DNA from: Paeniglutamicibacter cryotolerans
Lineage (GTDB): Bacteria > Actinomycetota > Actinomycetes > Actinomycetales > Micrococcaceae
DNA: 64,000 nt
Direction: 5' to 3'
Assembly: GCF_014190875.1 (NCBI RefSeq)
Contig: NZ_JACHVS010000002.1
Span: 992,001-1,056,000, forward strand
The notes below the pieces were generated by a model. That model searched no databases and had not been told where the DNA came from. It saw only the letters and a list, made by a program, of their open reading frames with translations. Shown piece by piece: positions 27,516 through 36,784 of this stretch; position 1 is the first letter of the stretch; every line of letters begins with the position of its first letter. The position numbers were made by a program, and so were the translations under genes.

Positions 27516-27534
27516 TCTGTGCACGGTGTTGCGG

Positions 27535-28629
27535 TTAGGCCAGTCGCTCGAGCCAGCCGTGGCGGTCCTCGACCGTGCCGGTCTGGATGCCCAGCAGCTC
27601 GGCACGCAGTGCCATGGTGACCTCACCGGCGACGGCGTCGGGATCGCCGATGGTCTCCTCGCCGTTCTTCAGCAGCCCAATCGGTGTGATCACGGCGGCA
27701 GTGCCGCATGCGAAGACCTCGGCGATGTCCCCGCTGGCAATGCCTTGGCGCCATTCATCGAGGGTGATGGTGCGTTCCTCGACCTCCATGCCGCGGTCCT
27801 TGGCCAGCTGGATGATCGAGGAGCGGGTGACACCCTCAAGGATCGTGCCGGTCAGCGCAGGGGTCATCAGCTTGCCCGCCGAAGTGACGAAGAAGACATT
27901 CATTCCACCTAGTTCCTCGACGGCCTCGTTATTGAACGGGTCAAGGAAGAGCACCTGCTTGCAGCCGTTTTCCTCCGCCTCGAGCTGGGCGATCAACGAT
28001 GCAGCATAGTTGCCGCCACATTTAGCTGCCCCGGTACCCCCGCGCCCGGCACGGGCATAGGCATGGGTAACCCAGATGCCCACCGGCTTCAGCTCGCCGC
28101 CGAAATAGTTGCCGGCCGGGGAGGCGATGACGCGGTAGGAGACCTTGCGGGCGGCCCGCACCCCGAGGAACGCCTCGGTGGCGATCATGAACGGTCGCAG
28201 GTACAACGCCTCGCCGTCGCCGGTCGGGACCCACTGCTGGTCGATGGCCACGATCCGGCGCAGAGATTCGACGAAGGCGTCCTGGTCCAGCTGCGGAAGC
28301 GCCAACCGGGCCGCTGACTTGTTCAGCCGCGCCGCATTGGCGTACGGACGAAACGTCCACACCGAGCCGTCGGCGTGGCGGTAGGCCTTGAGCCCCTCGA
28401 AAATCTCCTGCCCGTAGTGCAGCACCGAGGCAGCCGGGTCCAGGGCGATCGGGCCGTAGGGCTCGATCCGCGCATCATGCCATTGCCCACCGACACCGTT
28501 TTCACCTGCAGTCCAGTCGATCACCGCCGTGTGGTCGGTGAAGTAGTCACCGAAGCCCGGATTGGCCAGGATTGCGGCGCGCTCTTCAGCGCTCTTGGGG
28601 TGCTGGGACTGCTGCTGATTGAATTCCAT
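27535..28629 (-). CDS. ilvE: Branched-chain-amino-acid aminotransferase
   Basis: IlvE is the PLP-dependent last step of leucine, isoleucine and valine synthesis. The 364-aa fold-type IV enzyme has HYGQEIFEGLKAYRHADG near residue 75, LRPFMIATE, the PLP lysine region GAAKCGGNYAASL, FLDPFNNEAVEELGGMNVFF and the TRSSIIQLAKDRG signature. Together with leuB just upstream and leuCD 17 kb away it shows that leucine biosynthesis is largely encoded in this window. Confidence 0.96.
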   Translation of the reverse strand: MEFNQQQSQHPKSAEERAAILANPGFGDYFTDHTAVIDWTAGENGVGGQWHDARIEPYGPIALDPAASVLHYGQEIFEGLKAYRHADGSVWTFRPYANAARLNKSAARLALPQLDQDAFVESLRRIVAIDQQWVPTGDGEALYLRPFMIATEAFLGVRAARKVSYRVIASPAGNYFGGELKPVGIWVTHAYARAGRGGTGAAKCGGNYAASLIAQLEAEENGCKQVLFLDPFNNEAVEELGGMNVFFVTSAGKLMTPALTGTILEGVTRSSIIQLAKDRGMEVEERTITLDEWRQGIASGDIAEVFACGTAAVITPIGLLKNGEETIGDPDAVAGEVTMALRAELLGIQTGTVEDRHGWLERLA

Positions 28630-28693
28630 GATGCCGACAGGCTTCCTTCTTCGTCGGGTCGGGCCCGGCCTCGTGACGGCAGGACCTCGCGGT

Positions 28694-28708
28694 GTCCGCC
28701 ATGCGGAC
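28694..28708 (-). terminator. Short hairpin after leuB
   Basis: GTCCGC-ATG-GCGGAC on the minus strand is a perfect 6-bp stem about 10 bp after the leuB stop. There is no T-tract. It may attenuate transcription between leuB and ilvE. Confidence 0.4.
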
Positions 28709-28718
28709 CTTACTTAGC

Positions 28719-29777
28719 TTATGACAGCGCGGCCGCTATCGCATCGCCGATCTCCGAGGTGGCGCGCTCATCGGTGAGCTCGTCGCGCGAGGCGATGTCG
28801 GTTTCCACCGCCAGTTCCACGCGACGTGCCGCTTTGGAGAGTCCGACGTGGTCAAGCAGCAGTGCCACGGACAGGATGGCCGCCGTCGGGTCGGCCTTCT
28901 GCTGTCCGGCGATATCCGGAGCCGAGCCGTGCACCGGTTCGAACATGGACGGAGCCGTGCGGTCCATGTTGATGTTGCCCGATGCCGCCAGCCCGATGCC
29001 GCCGGTAATGGCGCCGGCCTGGTCGGTGAGGATGTCGCCGAACAGGTTGTCGGTGACGATTACGTCGAAGCGCGACGGGTTGGTGGTCATGAAGATCGTC
29101 GCCGCATCGATGTGCAGGTAATCGTGGGTAACCTCCGGGAATTCGGTGGCGATCTCCTCCACCGTGCGGCGCCACAGGTGGCCGGCGTGGACCAGCACGT
29201 TGTGCTTGTGGACCAGCGTGACCTTCTTGCGCGGGCGGTCGTTGGCCCGACGGAAGGCGTCACGGACGACGCGTCGGACGCCGTGGGCGGTGTTCACCGA
29301 GACCTCGGTGGCGATCTCATGCTCGGTTCCCACGCGCAGGGCCCCGCCGTTGCCGACGTAGGGCCCCTCGGTTCCTTCGCGCACGACAATGAAGTCGATG
29401 TCGCCCGGCTCGGCCAGCGGGCTGGGCACTCCCGGGTAGAGGCGCGAGGGGCGCAGGTTCACGAAGTGGTCCAGCGCGAAGCGCAGCTTGAGCAACATCT
29501 CGCGCTCGATCAGGCCGGAAGGAATCCGGGTGTCGCCCGGAGCGGCTCCGACGGCGCCAAAGAGGATGGCGTCGTGGCTGCGCAGCGCCTCGAGCGTCTC
29601 CTCGGGCAGGGTCTCGCCGGTCCGCAGCCAGTGCTCGGCACCGAGCTTGTAATCGGTGAGGACCAGCTTGACGGGCTCTGCCTCGGTGGCCTTCTTCAGG
29701 ACCTTGACTGCTTCGGCGATGACTTCGGGACCGATTCCATCGCCCGGAATAACGGCAATATTCAGGGATTCACTCAT
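28719..29777 (-). CDS. leuB: 3-isopropylmalate dehydrogenase
   Basis: LeuB oxidatively decarboxylates 3-isopropylmalate in leucine synthesis. The 352-aa protein begins with [13 protein letters not shown], carries the substrate-binding arginines in [18 protein letters not shown] and the metal/NAD-binding [21 protein letters not shown] segment, followed by [12 protein letters not shown]. All catalytic residues are in place. It lies 89 bp upstream of ilvE on the same strand. Confidence 0.96.
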   Translation of the reverse strand: MSESLNIAVIPGDGIGPEVIAEAVKVLKKATEAEPVKLVLTDYKLGAEHWLRTGETLPEETLEALRSHDAILFGAVGAAPGDTRIPSGLIEREMLLKLRFALDHFVNLRPSRLYPGVPSPLAEPGDIDFIVVREGTEGPYVGNGGALRVGTEHEIATEVSVNTAHGVRRVVRDAFRRANDRPRKKVTLVHKHNVLVHAGHLWRRTVEEIATEFPEVTHDYLHIDAATIFMTTNPSRFDVIVTDNLFGDILTDQAGAITGGIGLAASGNINMDRTAPSMFEPVHGSAPDIAGQQKADPTAAILSVALLLDHVGLSKAARRVELAVETDIASRDELTDERATSEIGDAIAAALS

Positions 29778-29798
29778 GAGCCGATTCTAATCAATCAT

Positions 29799-29832
29799 CC
29801 CAACATGTGAGCAAGGCGTCTCACATGTTGGG
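29799..29832. promoter_or_regulatory. Perfect 13-bp inverted repeat between leuB and the 857-aa gene
   Basis: CCCAACATGTGAG and CTCACATGTTGGG face each other across an 8-base loop, 22 bp upstream of the leuB start codon and 60 bp past the stop of the TagF-GT4 gene. It can serve as that gene's terminator. Without a T-tract, and so close to leuB, it could also be an operator or a 5'-leader hairpin for leuB. Confidence 0.6.
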
Positions 29833-29891
29833 AATTAAAGGCAAATCTTCAGTCCAGATGGACACCTGAAACCCTGCATTCATTCGATGCG

Positions 29892-32465
29892 TTAGGAATC
29901 AATGATTCTCTCAAACTCAGAAATTGCCCGTCGGTTGTAGGCATCATCATCGAATTTCACAGTCTCTCCGGAGACCGACATAGCCGCGAGCATGGCGTTG
30001 GCCAGGGCCTCCACGCTAGGGTCCACGATGGTGCCGACGTTTGGTGGAAGTGCGCCAGAGACCGAACCGAATGACGTCGTGATCACCGGAAGCCCTAGAA
30101 CGAGCGCTTCCAAGAGGACCATGGGCTGTCCTTCATAGTCACTTGAAAGAACAAAAACATCCGAATGCACCATCAATTTGAAGGGGTTCTTGGTGTGCCC
30201 GACCAACTTGACCGAGGACCCGAGCCCGAGGCAATGTATCTGAGCCTCAAGGTCACCTCGCAACGGACCATTTCCAGCAATAACAAGCCGCGACAATGGC
30301 TCCTCCCGGTGGACCTGTGCGAATGCTGCGATCAATCTTGCATGGTTCTTCTCCGGAGACAGCCTGCCAACTGAAATGAAGTTGAAAAACGTCGGGCTCT
30401 CGACTGCTTCGTGGTCTTTCCCGCTGTTCTTGATCGGTCGAATCCGTTTCTCATCGGGATTCAACATGTTGTGAACCATTCGACCCAATTCATCAAAACT
30501 CAGTTCCGACGTTCGGGCAGCGCCTCGCCGGCTTGCTGCTCGCTCGGGTCCCGCAAGCTTACGGATCTTGCGCGCGTTAATAGTGTTCGATGCCCAGGTA
30601 AAGTTAGTCGACGGCGCCCAGCTGCTTAGCGATTCCCGATTAATGTCACTAAGGCCCTCCGACACAGACACCAGATTGTCGAAGTGACGATAAATATCAA
30701 ACGTCGCATGAAGCCCGTGCTTCAGAGGCGTCTCCCCAGCAATAGAACGGTGAGCATCGGCCGCAAGGTCATTGTGTAACCAGATTGATCTGGTGGCCAC
30801 CGGACCGCTCAGAAACAGGGTTCCCCAGAATGCTGAATATCCGCTGAAATCAACCATGTGATCGAATTCTGCGTTTCCGAGACATCTGGTCCATTCCAGA
30901 TCCCAGAGCCGGCGTACACTCGCCTGGTCGGATACATACGAACGTTTACCCTTGCTCAGGGCCCTTCTTCTCAGGAGGTTGGCCAGATGACCACCATTGA
31001 AAGAACCAAAGCGGAACATCAGTCGTGCATTCGAATTGACCTGAGCGTGGTTATGTGTCTTTGCCGGCTCAGTTGAATACGGGGTCAAGACGGTGACGTC
31101 AAAACGTGTGTAATCAATATTGTCCAACAGGTTCAGCGCCGATGTCGTGATTCCGTTCGGTGCCATCCCACCCGCATAGAGAAGAATGCGCTTACGTCCG
31201 TCCGCAAAACCTCGTCGGACGCGGTGCGCATCTTCGTTCTTCCGGAAGACAATGTCGGCGATACGTTTACATACCTGGCCATCTTCATACGGCGCGAATG
31301 TTTCGCGCGTCGCTTTGTGCTGGGGCGACGCTGTCCAGCTGCCGGGGAACCCAACACATATCTTTGAAATCTGTTCGCCAAGGTGATCAAGCTCCCTGAT
31401 AACTGGACCGGGTAACTCCTCCGGCTCAACGTAGAGATCACGGTATCGGCGATACTCATCTATGTCGGGAACATAGAACAAAACCGGACGGTCCAGTGCG
31501 AGGAAGTCATAGAAAATACTTGAATAATCGGTGATCAAGATACTGGTTGCACCAAGCAGAACGTTGGTAGGCACGCTGTTTGGCATCAGATGCGCGGCCA
31601 GCTCCGCATCTCGATGCAAACCATCCGAAACAATATGGTGCGCTTTAACTAGGATTCGAAAACGACTAGTGTCCACACTAGCTTCAAGGTGCCTGACCAA
31701 ATTACTCAGGTTGGCAGCATCATTGAGCGGACTAAAGTAGGTCTCACCCTTCCAGGTGGGTGCGTAGAGGATGATTTCACGGTCATCAATGCGGAGATCT
31801 GTTGAGCTGAGATGCGACTCGAGTTCCTGCCGAGATTCTCGAGTACTAAATTGTCGATCGGTCCGTGGGCTACCTTCTTCAACGATCGCACCTTGGAAGA
31901 TGTTTCGGAGCTTGAACCCGTCTAGATACATGCATTCTGTCATTGCCTTGGAATTCGACAGGAGATAGTCGGCGCTCAGGAAGTTGCGCATAACATTTCG
32001 GGTATCGGCGACGTGACCGGAGACGTCATAACCCATTTTTTTGAGCGGCACCCCATGCCAGGTGTTCAGATATATCTGCCCGGGTCTCTTGACAAACTCT
32101 GCGGGAAAACTCGCATTGTTAACTAAGTACTCCGACGTCGAGAGCGCTTTGAAGTAGTCGGGAGTTCCATGCTGGACGAAGGTGACATTCGAGTGAGATG
32201 CGAACTCAACTATCGTTGCCGCAAACCGATCAAAATCGTTCAGAACCCAGATATGACTCAGCTTCAAAAACGTCGGCTCGTTGAGCAGGTATCTAAATAG
32301 CGCCTCTGGGTTACAGAGCATGCCCTTGCCCGAAAATGATTCATAGAGCACCGTTCCAGGTGCGATTTTGGACTGCAGCCAACGGTTTTTACGTTCTCGG
32401 ACGAGCGCCCGATTGACCTTTTCCACGAGTTTTGCGCGCGGTTTAAGTGAATTCAAAGTCGGCAC
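29892..32465 (-). CDS. TagF-like glycerophosphotransferase fused to GT4 glycosyltransferase (857 aa)
   Basis: Residues ~35-410 form a CDP-glycerol glycerophosphotransferase domain. Its landmarks are VLYESFSGKGMLCNP, YLNTWHGVPLKKMGYD with the first catalytic His, APTWKGE, LVKAHHIVSD with the second His, and ITDYSSIFYDFLALDRPV. Residues ~425-857 form a GT-B glycosyltransferase of family 4 type, with the donor half FISVGRLSPEKNHARLIAAF, VIAGNGPLRGDLE and the E-x7-E signature in EGQPMVLLEALVLG. The fusion could polymerise alternating glycerol-phosphate and sugar units at the inner membrane face. No membrane segment is evident. The closest relative in the window is the 899-aa protein at 51695. Confidence 0.88.
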   Translation of the reverse strand: MPTLNSLKPRAKLVEKVNRALVRERKNRWLQSKIAPGTVLYESFSGKGMLCNPEALFRYLLNEPTFLKLSHIWVLNDFDRFAATIVEFASHSNVTFVQHGTPDYFKALSTSEYLVNNASFPAEFVKRPGQIYLNTWHGVPLKKMGYDVSGHVADTRNVMRNFLSADYLLSNSKAMTECMYLDGFKLRNIFQGAIVEEGSPRTDRQFSTRESRQELESHLSSTDLRIDDREIILYAPTWKGETYFSPLNDAANLSNLVRHLEASVDTSRFRILVKAHHIVSDGLHRDAELAAHLMPNSVPTNVLLGATSILITDYSSIFYDFLALDRPVLFYVPDIDEYRRYRDLYVEPEELPGPVIRELDHLGEQISKICVGFPGSWTASPQHKATRETFAPYEDGQVCKRIADIVFRKNEDAHRVRRGFADGRKRILLYAGGMAPNGITTSALNLLDNIDYTRFDVTVLTPYSTEPAKTHNHAQVNSNARLMFRFGSFNGGHLANLLRRRALSKGKRSYVSDQASVRRLWDLEWTRCLGNAEFDHMVDFSGYSAFWGTLFLSGPVATRSIWLHNDLAADAHRSIAGETPLKHGLHATFDIYRHFDNLVSVSEGLSDINRESLSSWAPSTNFTWASNTINARKIRKLAGPERAASRRGAARTSELSFDELGRMVHNMLNPDEKRIRPIKNSGKDHEAVESPTFFNFISVGRLSPEKNHARLIAAFAQVHREEPLSRLVIAGNGPLRGDLEAQIHCLGLGSSVKLVGHTKNPFKLMVHSDVFVLSSDYEGQPMVLLEALVLGLPVITTSFGSVSGALPPNVGTIVDPSVEALANAMLAAMSVSGETVKFDDDAYNRRAISEFERIIDS

Positions 32466-32713
32466 CTAGTCGCCCCTATGGCCTGACGGCTTGTTCATTA
32501 GTCCCCCTGGTGAGGGCGCTGGTGGCACGCTCACATGACCGCTTTTTGAATGACAGTGAGTTACCAGATTACGCCAAATCAGTTGAAGTATCACACGCTG
32601 AAAACGAAGAGCGCAGAGTGATCCTGCTTATCTAATTCCCGGCTTCAATCAATCATTAGCTCATGCTGTGCTTGAAGAGTCGGAAGCTGACCAACTATTT
32701 GAGGAGAAACATT

Positions 32714-33431
32714 GGGTTCTCCTGACGTGAATGTGGGTCCCGCTATTTCTGATACGGGAGCCTGACCTCCACCGGCCCGCAGGCGAGCATGATCAAGGCC
32801 AGTGCCGCCTCCGGGCTATGGAATCCATAGGAGCGGCGGGTCATGGTGCGGATCTTATTGTTCAGCCCCTCGTGCTTGCCATTGGATAGTCCCCGGCTCA
32901 CCGCGGCATGGATCCCGTTGATGTGCCCGCGCAGGGTTGCCCCGGCCTTCATGAACGGACCCAGCCCGCTGTCGGAGGCCGCATCGCACCAGTCCTGGAT
33001 CATCGCCATGACCTCAGCGGAGCTCAGGTCCCCGGCAAAGATCTCACGCAGGGATTCCTTGAGCAGGTACCCCCGCCAAAGTGTCCCGCCGTCCTCGCGC
33101 AGGTGATCCAGGGTGGCTGACTGTTTTTCGGTGAGGGTTCCGGGGTTTTTCAACAGGGCGAACCGGTGGCCCTTGTATTTCTTGGCGAAGGACTGGTCCG
33201 GCAGTGCCCTGGCCCGTTGCCACTGGTCCCGGCGCACCACTTCGAGCGCGTTGGTACCGAGCTGGACGACGTGGAACGGGTCGATGCAGATCACCGCGTC
33301 CGGTGCGTTGGTCCGCACCGATTTGCTGAACGCTGCTCCCATGTCCATGCTCACGGCCTCGATCGAGGCCGTGTTTTCGGGACCGATTTCGATGAAGAAG
33401 CGATCCAGGGTGGCGGCGCTCTTCCCTGCCC
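32714..33431 (-). mobile_element. ISL3-family remnant, right part removed
   Basis: The left end begins with GGGTTCTCCTGACGTG, typical of ISL3-family tips, and the element continues into the 3' half of a transposase gene that stops abruptly at the tip of an ISAs1 element at 33432. The 5' half of the transposase is not found elsewhere in the window. Confidence 0.7.
32743..33431 (-). pseudogene. ISL3 family transposase, C-terminal half
   Basis: The readable part starts at the ISAs1 junction with KSAATLDRFFIEIGPE and continues through AVSMDMGAAFSKSV, the DPFHVVQLGT motif and a C-terminal LSNGKHEGLNNKIRTMTRRSYGFH, all typical of the ISL3 DDE domain. The N-terminal zinc-finger and HTH parts are missing. 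It belongs to a different ISL3 subtype from the copy at 42965. Confidence 0.85.
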
Positions 33432-33436
33432 CAGGG

Positions 33437-34603
33437 CTAATGCAAAGTCGCTGACGGGGCGATGAACCCGATGCGTTCCAGCGGTCGTGCGGGGTGCTTG
33501 GACAGGTAGCGGCTTGATTTGGCGATGTTGCTGCTGTGGTTCAGGCGGTGCAGGCTGATGGCCAGGTTTCGCAGGCTGGCCGTCACCCGTGGCGCCACCC
33601 CGGTCCTGGCGTGGCTCGCGTCCTCCTGGAACGTGACGTCCCGGCACCAATGGAGGGAATTCTCTATTCGCCAATGGCCCCGGATCCAGGTGTTCAACTG
33701 CTTCGGGCTTGCCTGGTGGGCCGGCAGCGAGGTGATGAGGTAAACGACCTCGACGGACCACTTCGTTCCCTTCAGCGGTCGTGTTTTCCGGGTCAGTTGG
33801 GCAGCTTGAAGGGCGTGGGGGAACGTGATTCCCCCGGTGAGCGTGGCGACCTTGATCCGCCGGATGCTCCTGCGCCCGTGCCCGGTGTCTCGTTGCTGGT
33901 TCCCTTGCGGGACCTCTTTCCATGGCAGGGCTTGAAGTTGCCTGAGCAGCTTGGGTTGGTTGCCTTTCACCGTCAGCAGGAAGTGCGCCCCTCGTGCATG
34001 CAGGAACTCCGCGTGTCGTCCCAGGGTGTGTAGTGCGTCGATGGTGATGATCCTTCCCTGCAGGTCGCCGAGGCTTTCCAGGAGCGAATCGAGCCGGGTG
34101 ATCTCGTTGGTCTTCACGCCCACGTCCACCTGCCCGATCACGGTGCCGGTTTCGTGGTCCAGCGCCGCCATGAGGTGCACACGGTCCGCCCCACCGTTTT
34201 TCGCTCCGCGGACTTCCTTACCGTCAACGGCGATGACCTGCGCCTGGACCTGGGTTTGCATCCATGCGCCCAAGGCCTGGTCGAAGGGTTCGGCATCCAC
34301 GTGGGCCAGAACGCGTTGGAAGGTGGTCACGTGCGGTGCCGTGAATCCGGTGTTGCGCAGGGAGGTTGAGGCTGCGTACGTTGACCAGTCCGCGATGGCT
34401 GCAAAGGACTTCGCCCCGGCCAGCACGGCGCAGAGGGCTACGGCCAGGATCCAGCCCAGCCGGTGGCGGATGCCGCGGCGTTTGCGGTGGTCCGGGAATG
34501 AGGCGAGTGCCTGGAAGATGGATTGCGGTGTCACGAAGTGGTGGAGGTCTTCGGGGATGTCTTCCAGTTGGCCGTGGAGGATGCTGATGGGGGAAGATGG
34601 CAT
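33437..34603 (-). CDS. ISAs1 family transposase
   Basis: This 388-aa DDE transposase has the N-terminal DDE_Tnp_1-associated domain (FQALASFPDHRKRRGIRHRL), the first catalytic Asp in VIAVDGKEVRGAKN, the second in IITIDALHT, KGNQPKLLRQL and the Y-x2-E-type RGHWRIENSLHWCRDV signature. The gene is intact and the IS481-like insertion lies in its 5' non-coding region, so it may still be functional if transcribed. It is the same length as the reconstructed transposase of the ISAs1 copy at 43655. Confidence 0.92.
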   Translation of the reverse strand: MPSSPISILHGQLEDIPEDLHHFVTPQSIFQALASFPDHRKRRGIRHRLGWILAVALCAVLAGAKSFAAIADWSTYAASTSLRNTGFTAPHVTTFQRVLAHVDAEPFDQALGAWMQTQVQAQVIAVDGKEVRGAKNGGADRVHLMAALDHETGTVIGQVDVGVKTNEITRLDSLLESLGDLQGRIITIDALHTLGRHAEFLHARGAHFLLTVKGNQPKLLRQLQALPWKEVPQGNQQRDTGHGRRSIRRIKVATLTGGITFPHALQAAQLTRKTRPLKGTKWSVEVVYLITSLPAHQASPKQLNTWIRGHWRIENSLHWCRDVTFQEDASHARTGVAPRVTASLRNLAISLHRLNHSSNIAKSSRYLSKHPARPLERIGFIAPSATLH

Positions 34604-34607
34604 GGAG

Positions 34608-34659
34608 GAACTCCTGTTGGAACGATGATCTAGACAATCACCAGTTTTAACAGGGGTTC
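34608..34659 (-). promoter_or_regulatory. Hairpin overlapping the ISAs1 transposase ribosome-binding site
   Basis: On the minus strand GAACCCCTGTT pairs with AACAGGAGTTC directly before the start codon, so the AGGAG Shine-Dalgarno lies in the stem. This arrangement would hide the start site in transcripts that read in from outside. The same structure with different bases occurs at 47411-47469 and 42747-42803. Confidence 0.55.
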
Positions 34660-34789
34660 TTCGTCATCAAAAGTGTTTTCTCTCGGGACATCGGTAACAG
34701 TTCTGCCTCACGACATCGGTGACACTTCCACGATTAAAGCGGTAACACTTCACCCCACCTTTAACCGCGTAAAGCACGCAGCCCTTGAG

Positions 34790-36729
34790 TTCTAGTGATC
34801 GTTGCAACACCCCCGAATCCCTCGGGAGATGCAACAACCATGAACACCGCACCCTCACCATCAAATAATGCTTCCTTAAGGGGAAAAACAGCCGCCACAC
34901 CCCCGGCCCCGGCTAAGCGCCCCAACCGGCGCCACACACCCCAAGATAAGACCGCGTTCTTCGAGGCGCTGGACCGTCTGGGCACCATCGCGGCCGCAGC
35001 CCGGGAACTGGGCTTCAACCGTGCCACTTGCACCATGTGGTCCCGCACCACTGCCCAGCCCCCGGGACAGGAATACACCCCCGCGCAGCGCGAGGAGTTC
35101 TTCGTCCTGCACGACCGCCTGAACAACGTCGCCAATGCTGCACGGCAGCTGGGGATCAACGTCCAAACTGCATTCAACTGGGCCTATTCCATCAAGGCGG
35201 TCACCCGCAGGCCCCAGCGCGCCCTGAGCGCCAGAGAACAGGAACTCAAACCCTTGCGCGAGGGGTTCCTCACCACACTGGCGCGCGTGGGAAGCGTCAC
35301 CGTCGCCGCCCGGGAGGTGGGCGTGGAACCCAGCCAAGGCGCCAGTTGGGCCAGGGCCGCCGGGATCCGCAACATCCCCCGGCTCTCGGGTCAACGCGAT
35401 CAATACTTGGCACTACGCCGTGAGGGCATGCCCCAGAAGACAGCCGTAGCCGCCACGGGCGCAAAGCGGAAGAATGCAGCCCGCTGGGAACAGGCACTGA
35501 TGCCGGTCATAGATCGTCTTGATACCCCAAACCTTTCATCAGACGCGTATAAACAGGAGGTGACCACACTCGTCTGCGAAACACCTGCGCTCGAAACCTG
35601 CTTGCCCGTTTTAGAGGTTCGGGTGCCCGATTCACCGGCCAGCCTCGACCCCGGGAACCTGGAACCTGCGCTGATCCCCGAGATTCCATTGGAGGTCCTC
35701 GAAGCCACGAACAGCACCCGCTACCTGTCGCTGCCCGAGCGCGAAACGATTCGGGACATGCTCCAAGCCGGTGCCTCGCAGCGGGCCATCGCCCGGGAGC
35801 TGGGGCGTAGCCCCAGCTCGATTGGCCGGGAGATCAAGCGCAACTCCCACCCTGTGTTGGGATACCGCCCCTACACCGCCCAGCGAACCTCCACCGCCCA
35901 GCGCCAGCGGCCCAAGCCCAGTAAGCTGGCAGCGCCGGGAGAACTGCGTGATTACGTGCTTGCCAAGCTACGTAAGCACTGGTCCCCGGAGCAGATTTCG
36001 AACTTGTTGATCAAGGAGTTCCCCGATGACCCCTCTATGCGCGTGAGCCACGAAACGATCTATCAGGCCCTCTATCTTCAGGCCCGTGGTGGGCTAAGCC
36101 TGGAGGTGAAATCGGCCCTGCGTACCGGGCGCACCCGACGCAAAAAGCACAAGAATCCCCGGGAGCGTACGGAGCGTTTCCGGGATCCCATGGTCAATAT
36201 TTCTGAGCGCCCGGCAGAGGTTGAGGACCGTGCCGTGCCCGGGCATTGGGAAGGGGACCTGATCATCGGGGCGCACAGTGGCTCGGCGATCGGGACCCTG
36301 GTGGAACGCACCACCCGCTACGTGATGCTGATACATCTACCGGTGGATCACACGGCCGCATCGGTGCGTGACGGGCTCATCGAAGCAATGCTCACCCTGC
36401 CCGAACACTTGCGTGGTTCGCTGACGTGGGATCAGGGGTCGGAGATGGCCAAACACCTGGCTTTCAGCGACGCGACCGACATGGATGTCTACTTCTGCGA
36501 TCCACATAGCCCCTGGCAGCGCGGGTCCACCGAGAACACCAACGGGCTGCTGCGTCAGTACTTCCCCAAGAGCACCGATTTAGGTGTTTATGGGCTGGAG
36601 GATCTGGAGCATGTCGCCCAGGAGCTCAACAGCCGGCCACGTAAAACGTTGGATTGGGACACCCCGGCCGAGCGTCTACGTGATTTACTGGTCACGACAT
36701 AACCACGGGTGTTGCATCGACCCCTAGAA
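34790..36729 (+). mobile_element. IS30-family element inside the IS481-like element
   Basis: The ends match as imperfect inverted repeats, both beginning TTCTAG and sharing TCG-n-TGCAACACCC. The single transposase gene fills the space between. It lies between the left end of the IS481-like element and that element's transposase gene. I could not find a target duplication. Confidence 0.72.
34840..36702 (+). CDS. IS30 family transposase with extended N-terminus
   Basis: The C-terminal ~320 residues are a standard IS30 transposase: HTH_38 (MLQAGASQRAIARELGRSP), the DDE core with VPGHWEGDLIIGAHSGSAIGT, LTWDQGSEMA and DPHSPWQRGSTENTNG. The first ~290 residues are extra and contain at least three helix-turn-helix-like units, each with the pattern LG/VG-x-AAAREL/GV (for example LGTIAAAARELGFNRAT, NNVANAARQLGINVQT, VGSVTVAAREVGVEPS). 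IS30 transposases are usually ~350-400 aa. A GTG at 34795 lies in the inverted repeat, so the ATG at 34840 is preferred. Confidence 0.88.
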   Translation: MNTAPSPSNNASLRGKTAATPPAPAKRPNRRHTPQDKTAFFEALDRLGTIAAAARELGFNRATCTMWSRTTAQPPGQEYTPAQREEFFVLHDRLNNVANAARQLGINVQTAFNWAYSIKAVTRRPQRALSAREQELKPLREGFLTTLARVGSVTVAAREVGVEPSQGASWARAAGIRNIPRLSGQRDQYLALRREGMPQKTAVAATGAKRKNAARWEQALMPVIDRLDTPNLSSDAYKQEVTTLVCETPALETCLPVLEVRVPDSPASLDPGNLEPALIPEIPLEVLEATNSTRYLSLPERETIRDMLQAGASQRAIARELGRSPSSIGREIKRNSHPVLGYRPYTAQRTSTAQRQRPKPSKLAAPGELRDYVLAKLRKHWSPEQISNLLIKEFPDDPSMRVSHETIYQALYLQARGGLSLEVKSALRTGRTRRKKHKNPRERTERFRDPMVNISERPAEVEDRAVPGHWEGDLIIGAHSGSAIGTLVERTTRYVMLIHLPVDHTAASVRDGLIEAMLTLPEHLRGSLTWDQGSEMAKHLAFSDATDMDVYFCDPHSPWQRGSTENTNGLLRQYFPKSTDLGVYGLEDLEHVAQELNSRPRKTLDWDTPAERLRDLLVTT

Positions 36730-36784
36730 TTCGCCGCCCGCCGCCGGCACGAAGGCCAGCAGGCGGGCTGATGAACTGGAAAGT

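Noticed and set aside
34787..36732. Target duplication of the IS30 element
   Set aside because: The flanking triplets GAG and TTC do not match; the element is called on its inverted ends and gene only.
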